Below, piece after piece: positions 5,051 through 7,792 of a DNA stretch of 7,792 nucleotides. Both the position numbers and the translations under genes were made by a program. Origin of the DNA: Acidimicrobiia bacterium (lineage in GTDB: Bacteria > Actinomycetota > Acidimicrobiia > UBA5794 > UBA11373). The notes under the pieces were generated by a model that saw only the letters and a list, made by a program, of their open reading frames with translations, had not been told where the DNA came from and did no database searches. Every line of letters begins with the position of its first letter. Position 1 is the first letter of the stretch. The stretch is taken from assembly GCA_025456165.1 (NCBI GenBank), contig JALOLI010000049.1, positions 1-7,792 of the forward strand, given 5' to 3'.

Positions 5051-6544
5051 TCAGGGCAACGGCGGCATCTCCTCCTGGTACAGCCAGGCGTCGAAGAGGC
5101 CGTCGAGGTCGGCGCCGCTGAGTTCCTCGGCCAGGGCGATGAACTCGGGGGTGGAGCCGTTGCCGTAGGCGTGCCGTTCCGCCCAGGCGCGAAGGATGGC
5201 GAACAGGGTGTCGTCGCCCACCTCGACCCGCAGGGCGTGCAGGGCGAGGCCGCCCCGCAGGTAGACGCTGAGGTGGAACATCTGATCGCCGGAGGGCCCG
5301 GGGTCGCCGGGCAGGGGATGCGGCGCCTCGGCCATGAAGCCGTGGATGCCGGCGATCGTGGCGTCGTAGGCGTCCCCACCCCGGTCGTGCTCCAGCCAGA
5401 GCCACTGGGCGAAGGTGGCGAAGCCCTCGTTGAGCCAGATGTCGTTCCAGGTAGCCGGGGAGACGCTGTCGCCGTACCACTGGTGGGCCAGTTCGTGGGC
5501 CACGATCTCTTCGATCGTCGGCTCTCCGTATGCGGGGGCGTAGGACTCGATGACCTCTCGCCCGAAGATGCACAGCGTCTGGTCCTCCAGGGCCCCGGGC
5601 ACCCCGGGGACCAGGGCGTGGCCGTACTCGGCGAAGGGGTAGAGGCCGAAGAGCCCGACGAAGAACTCCATCATCTCGCCGATCCGGGCGAGGGGGGCCG
5701 GGACCTCGGGGCCCATGTCGGCGGGCAGGTAGTCGCGCAGCAACACCCCGCCGGCGACCCCTCGGTCGATGCGTACCAGGTCGCCGATCACCACGGTGGC
5801 GAGGTAGGTGGCCATCGGCTCGGGCATGTCCCAGACGAAGGTGGTGGCTCCGTCGATCGTGGTGGTCTCGGCCAGCGTCCCGTTGGCCGCCACGGTGAGG
5901 CCCTCGGGCACGGTGATGCGGAAGGTGAAGGCGGCCTTGTCGGAGGGGTGGTCGTTGCCGGGGAACCAGGTGCGGGCGGCGTCGGGTTGGGCCACCACGA
6001 AGGTGATGTCCCCGGCGTCGATCCAGCCGAGGGGGAAACCGAGGGTGAAGAGGTTCTCCGGGGTGCCGTGGTAGGCCACTACCAACGCGAACTCCTCGCC
6101 GGCCGGCAGGAGCGCCGCCGGGTCGACGATCAGTTCGGCTTCCTGGCGCGAGAAGGCGGCAGGCGTTCCATCGACTGTGACCGCGTCCACCGTGAGGCCC
6201 AGCAGGTCCAGATGGAAGGCATCGAGATCGGAAGTGGCGGTGGCGGTGAGCGTGGCCTCGCCCCGGATGATGTTGGCGTCGGGGTCCACGGCAAGGTCGA
6301 GGAGGTAGTGCTCCACGTCGTAGCCGGAGTTGCCCAGGGTGGGGAAGTAGGGGTCGCCCAGGCCGGCCAGGTCCTTCTCGGCCCGGGTGGTGGTCGTGGC
6401 GGTGGTCGTGGTGGTGGCAAGGGCGGCGGTCGTCGTCGATGGGGTGGTGGTCGCGGTGGTCGAAGTGGTGTCGGCGTCGTCGGAGCAGGCGGCGGCGAGG
6501 AGCAGGAGCGAGGCGAGGAGGGCGGCCGGGCGGAGGGCGGTCAT
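5051..6544 (-). CDS. M1-family zinc metallopeptidase (aminopeptidase N-like), predicted lipoprotein
   Basis: 497 aa. Residues 1-19 form a short lipoprotein-type signal peptide ending in AAAC, with Cys20 as the lipidation site (Ala rather than Leu at -3). A Thr-rich linker (26-53) suggests anchoring outside the membrane. The M1 N-terminal beta domain covers about 70-260, with PEPMATYLATVVIGDL (241-256) as a family marker. The catalytic domain has HELAHQWYGD (350-359) and NEGFATF (372-378): zinc ligands H350, H354 and E373, and general base E351, in the correct HExxH-x18-E spacing. Y428 in SVYLRGGLAL is the likely transition-state tyrosine. The exopeptidase motif GAMEN is replaced by GALED (317-321). 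The protein ends shortly after the thermolysin-like domain, so the large C-terminal helical domain of classical PepN (about 870 aa) is absent. The family is secure; aminopeptidase activity is inferred. ATG at 6544 has no SD but follows TAGCCT by six bases. Confidence 0.94.
   Translation of the reverse strand: MTALRPAALLASLLLLAAACSDDADTTSTTATTTPSTTTAALATTTTTATTTTRAEKDLAGLGDPYFPTLGNSGYDVEHYLLDLAVDPDANIIRGEATLTATATSDLDAFHLDLLGLTVDAVTVDGTPAAFSRQEAELIVDPAALLPAGEEFALVVAYHGTPENLFTLGFPLGWIDAGDITFVVAQPDAARTWFPGNDHPSDKAAFTFRITVPEGLTVAANGTLAETTTIDGATTFVWDMPEPMATYLATVVIGDLVRIDRGVAGGVLLRDYLPADMGPEVPAPLARIGEMMEFFVGLFGLYPFAEYGHALVPGVPGALEDQTLCIFGREVIESYAPAYGEPTIEEIVAHELAHQWYGDSVSPATWNDIWLNEGFATFAQWLWLEHDRGGDAYDATIAGIHGFMAEAPHPLPGDPGPSGDQMFHLSVYLRGGLALHALRVEVGDDTLFAILRAWAERHAYGNGSTPEFIALAEELSGADLDGLFDAWLYQEEMPPLP
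6386..6469 (-). repeat. Low-complexity Thr-codon repeat encoding the lipoprotein linker
   Basis: Residues 26-53 of the M1 peptidase are almost only Thr with a few Ala, Ser, Pro and Leu, encoded by degenerate ACC/ACG/ACT triplets (GGT/CGT/AGT-like on the plus strand). The stretch directly follows the lipidated Cys20 and an acidic SDDAD segment, so it works as a flexible, possibly O-glycosylated tether between membrane and enzyme. Such tracts are prone to length variation between strains. Confidence 0.8.
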
Positions 6545-6550
6545 GGCACC

Positions 6551-6556
6551 AGGCTA
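6551..6556 (-). promoter_or_regulatory. Predicted -10 element (TAGCCT) of a leaderless promoter for the M1 peptidase gene
   Basis: On the minus strand TAGCCT is followed by GGTGCC and then the ATG at 6544, the same six-base spacing as in the divergent gene. There is no SD. No -35 match stands out. The spacing and the absent SD together support a leaderless transcript. Confidence 0.55.
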
Positions 6557-6599
6557 CGGCACGAGGCTGCACCAGGGCGTAACCATCGCCCCGGGCCAC

Positions 6600-6605
6600 T
6601 ATGTT
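6600..6605 (+). promoter_or_regulatory. Predicted -10 element (TATGTT) of a leaderless promoter for the NYN-domain gene
   Basis: TATGTT fits the actinobacterial -10 consensus TAnnnT and lies exactly six bases before the GTG at 6612. Transcription starting six to seven bases downstream would begin at the start codon. No SD is present in front of this GTG and no convincing -35 hexamer is seen, as is common in this phylum. The transcription start is inferred, not observed. Confidence 0.6.
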
Positions 6606-6611
6606 GTCGGC

Positions 6612-7792
6612 GTGGAACCCTCCGGCGACCGCCTGTTCCGCCGGGCTCTTGAGGCCGCGGCGAAGGCCCTGCGTGACCTGGACTCCGATCAGGTGCCTGC
6701 AGACCTGCGCCGGGTGGCCGGGCGGCCGCTCCCGCTGCCGCCTCCGCTGGCGGTGTCCTTGCTCAAGGGGATCGATCGCTACGAGTGGCTGCGGGAGAAG
6801 GCCCTGGAGGCCTGGCCGGAGGCCGACGCCAAGGCGGCCGGCCCCGATCAGGCGTCGGCGCTGCTGCTGCAGCGGCCCCCGGGGTGGCTGTCGCGCCTGG
6901 TGGCACTGGTCGCCGGGGCGGCGGGCCAGGAGGCGCGTGGGGCGGGCGACGACCTGGCGCGCCGCCTGTCGGCTGCTGAGGCCGCCGCCGAGGAGTGGAA
7001 GCGGCGGGCCCGGGCCGAGAAGGAAGCGGGGGTTCGGGCGCTCCAGGAGGTCGAAGCCGCTCTCGCCGAGGAGCGGTCGCTGCACAAAGCCCGGCAGGCC
7101 ACGGCGGCGCGTGCCGACTCGAACCTAGAGGCCGAGGTGCAGCGCCTGCAGGCAGCGTGGGACGAGGCCGGGGCCGAGCGCGACGCTGCCCGCGAAGAAG
7201 GGCGCCGGTGGCGGGAGGCCCTGGCCGGCGAGAAGCGCCGCAGATCAGCAGCCGAGGCCGCCCTGGCCGAGGCGGTCGGCACCACCCGCTGGGCCGACGA
7301 CCCGCTCACCATGGCGGCGCATCTCGACTGGACGGCGGCGGTGGCGCGCCCGCCGGGGGCCGATTCCGCCGGAGAGGCGGCGAGCCCAGGAGCGGCCCTG
7401 AGGCTCCCCGAAGGGGTGCGCCCCGACCAGAAGGCGGCCGTCGACTGGCTGGTGCAGCGGACCGAGGCCACCACCGTGGTGGTCGACGGCTACAACGCCG
7501 CCTTCAAGCTGACCACGAGCCGCGACCCGGCGGCCGCCAGGAGACGCCTGTTGATGGTGCTCGACCGCTTGCGCCAGTTGGCTCGCGGCCCCATGCGGGT
7601 GCTGGCGGTGTTCGATTCGCGCCTCGGCCCGGCGGCCGAGGTGCCCGCGCCCGGGCCGGTCGAGGTTCGCTTCACCGCCGAAGAGGGCGGCGCCGACGCC
7701 GAGATCGTGGCGCTGGCTGCGGCGCTGGCGGGAGCGAGGGTGGTGATCACCAGCGATCGCGCCGTGCGCGAGGCGGTGGAGACGGCGGCCGT
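6612..7792 (+). CDS. Coiled-coil protein with C-terminal NYN (YacP-like) ribonuclease domain, incomplete at right edge
   Basis: 393 codons are visible from GTG at 6612 with no stop; the end lies beyond the window. Three regions are seen. Residues 1-113 form a helical N-terminal domain with LLKGIDRYEWLREKALEAWP-type sequence that I do not recognise. Residues 114-221 are an Ala/Glu/Arg-rich, almost certainly coiled-coil segment. After a linker, about 288 onward is a NYN/PIN-like fold: VVVDGYNAAFKL (289-300), VLAVFDSR (330-337), GGADAEIVALA and VVITSDRAVRE. D292, D335, D362 and D382 fall where the family's acidic metal-binding residues lie. NYN_YacP proteins include Bacillus Rae1/YacP, a ribosome-associated endoribonuclease; long N-terminal coiled-coil versions are, to my knowledge, typical of actinobacteria. 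RNA cleavage is thus the likely role, targets unknown. The start is supported by TATGTT at 6600-6605, six bases upstream. The ATG at 6601 is in another frame. Divergent from the M1 gene. Confidence 0.85.
   Translation, partial: MEPSGDRLFRRALEAAAKALRDLDSDQVPADLRRVAGRPLPLPPPLAVSLLKGIDRYEWLREKALEAWPEADAKAAGPDQASALLLQRPPGWLSRLVALVAGAAGQEARGAGDDLARRLSAAEAAAEEWKRRARAEKEAGVRALQEVEAALAEERSLHKARQATAARADSNLEAEVQRLQAAWDEAGAERDAAREEGRRWREALAGEKRRRSAAEAALAEAVGTTRWADDPLTMAAHLDWTAAVARPPGADSAGEAASPGAALRLPEGVRPDQKAAVDWLVQRTEATTVVVDGYNAAFKLTTSRDPAAARRRLLMVLDRLRQLARGPMRVLAVFDSRLGPAAEVPAPGPVEVRFTAEEGGADAEIVALAAALAGARVVITSDRAVREAVETAA

Larger units (their letters stand above)
6545..6611. promoter_or_regulatory. 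Divergent intergenic region between the M1 peptidase and NYN-domain genes
   Basis: These 67 bases separate two start codons that point away from each other and hold both predicted -10 elements (6551-6556 minus, 6600-6605 plus). The places where the two -35 regions would fall (about 6574-6579 and 6577-6582) overlap. No clear operator palindrome was seen. Confidence 0.55.

Noticed and set aside
4999..5379. N-terminal extension of zwf up to an ATG at 5379
   Set aside because: It would overlap the M1 coding end by over 300 bases, reads as Pro/Ser/Thr-rich nonsense, and the GTG at 4998 has a strong SD and begins the family similarity.
4931..6652. 573-codon plus-strand open frame opposite the M1 gene
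   Set aside because: Low-complexity Gly/Val/Glu-rich translation; it is explained by the Thr- and Ala-rich gene on the other strand.
4995..7085. 696-codon minus-strand open frame spanning the M1 gene and the NYN gene start
   Set aside because: An Arg/Pro-rich out-of-frame translation that crosses the divergent promoter region; it is incompatible with both real genes.
6601..7128. 175-codon plus-strand open frame from the ATG at 6601
   Set aside because: Different frame from the NYN-domain protein, Arg/Pro-rich translation; the ATG is part of the TATGTT -10 element.
6848..7750. Two minus-strand open frames (208 and 86 codons) opposite the NYN-domain gene
   Set aside because: Ala/Ser/Arg-rich antisense shadows; the plus strand carries the recognisable NYN motifs.
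1..7792. tRNA, rRNA, CRISPR array, insertion sequence, riboswitch or phage genes
   Set aside because: I looked for them and saw no supporting repeats, conserved RNA segments or transposase/integrase motifs; coding genes occupy nearly the whole window.

Overview
The window looks like a stretch of a very GC-rich actinobacterial chromosome (about 70% G+C by eye, with strong G/C third positions). Three things suggest Actinomycetota: a three-part proton-translocating transhydrogenase (pntAA, pntAB, pntB), a coiled-coil protein ending in a NYN/YacP-type nuclease domain, and several genes that lack a Shine-Dalgarno (SD) sequence but carry a TAnnnT -10 motif just upstream of the start codon, the pattern of leaderless transcripts in this phylum. 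The lipoprotein with a long Thr-rich linker recalls Acidimicrobiia, but that placement is inference. There is no sign of a mobile element, CRISPR array, rRNA or tRNA, and no gene-free stretch over 70 bases. This is core metabolic DNA, and I did not find a convincing undescribed system.

Layout. From 6544 down to 1 all genes lie on the minus strand, in transcription order: a secreted lipoprotein M1-family metallopeptidase (6544-5051); glucose-6-phosphate dehydrogenase, zwf (4998-3565, GTG start with a strong SD); a DinB-family four-helix protein (3527-2976); pntAA (2963-1845); pntAB (1845-1531); pntB (1534-167); and the first 54 codons of a nitroreductase-family protein (164 to the left edge). 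The pnt genes overlap by one and four bases. The nitroreductase starts two bases after the pntB stop. On the plus strand, diverging from the M1 gene across 67 bases, is a coiled-coil plus NYN-domain protein (6612 to the right edge, incomplete).

Working together. zwf makes NADPH in the oxidative pentose phosphate pathway, PntAA/AB/B couple hydride transfer between NADH and NADP+ to proton flux, and the nitroreductase-family enzyme probably uses NAD(P)H. The lower half of the window is therefore a co-directional redox cluster, with the DinB-family protein (possibly thiol-linked) between zwf and pnt. The most useful non-coding observation concerns the four genes without a good SD. NYN, M1 and DinB have TAnnnT exactly six bases before the start codon, and pntAA has it nine bases before. 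In contrast zwf, pntAB and pntB have recognisable SDs. This fixes several starts and suggests where the transcription units begin.
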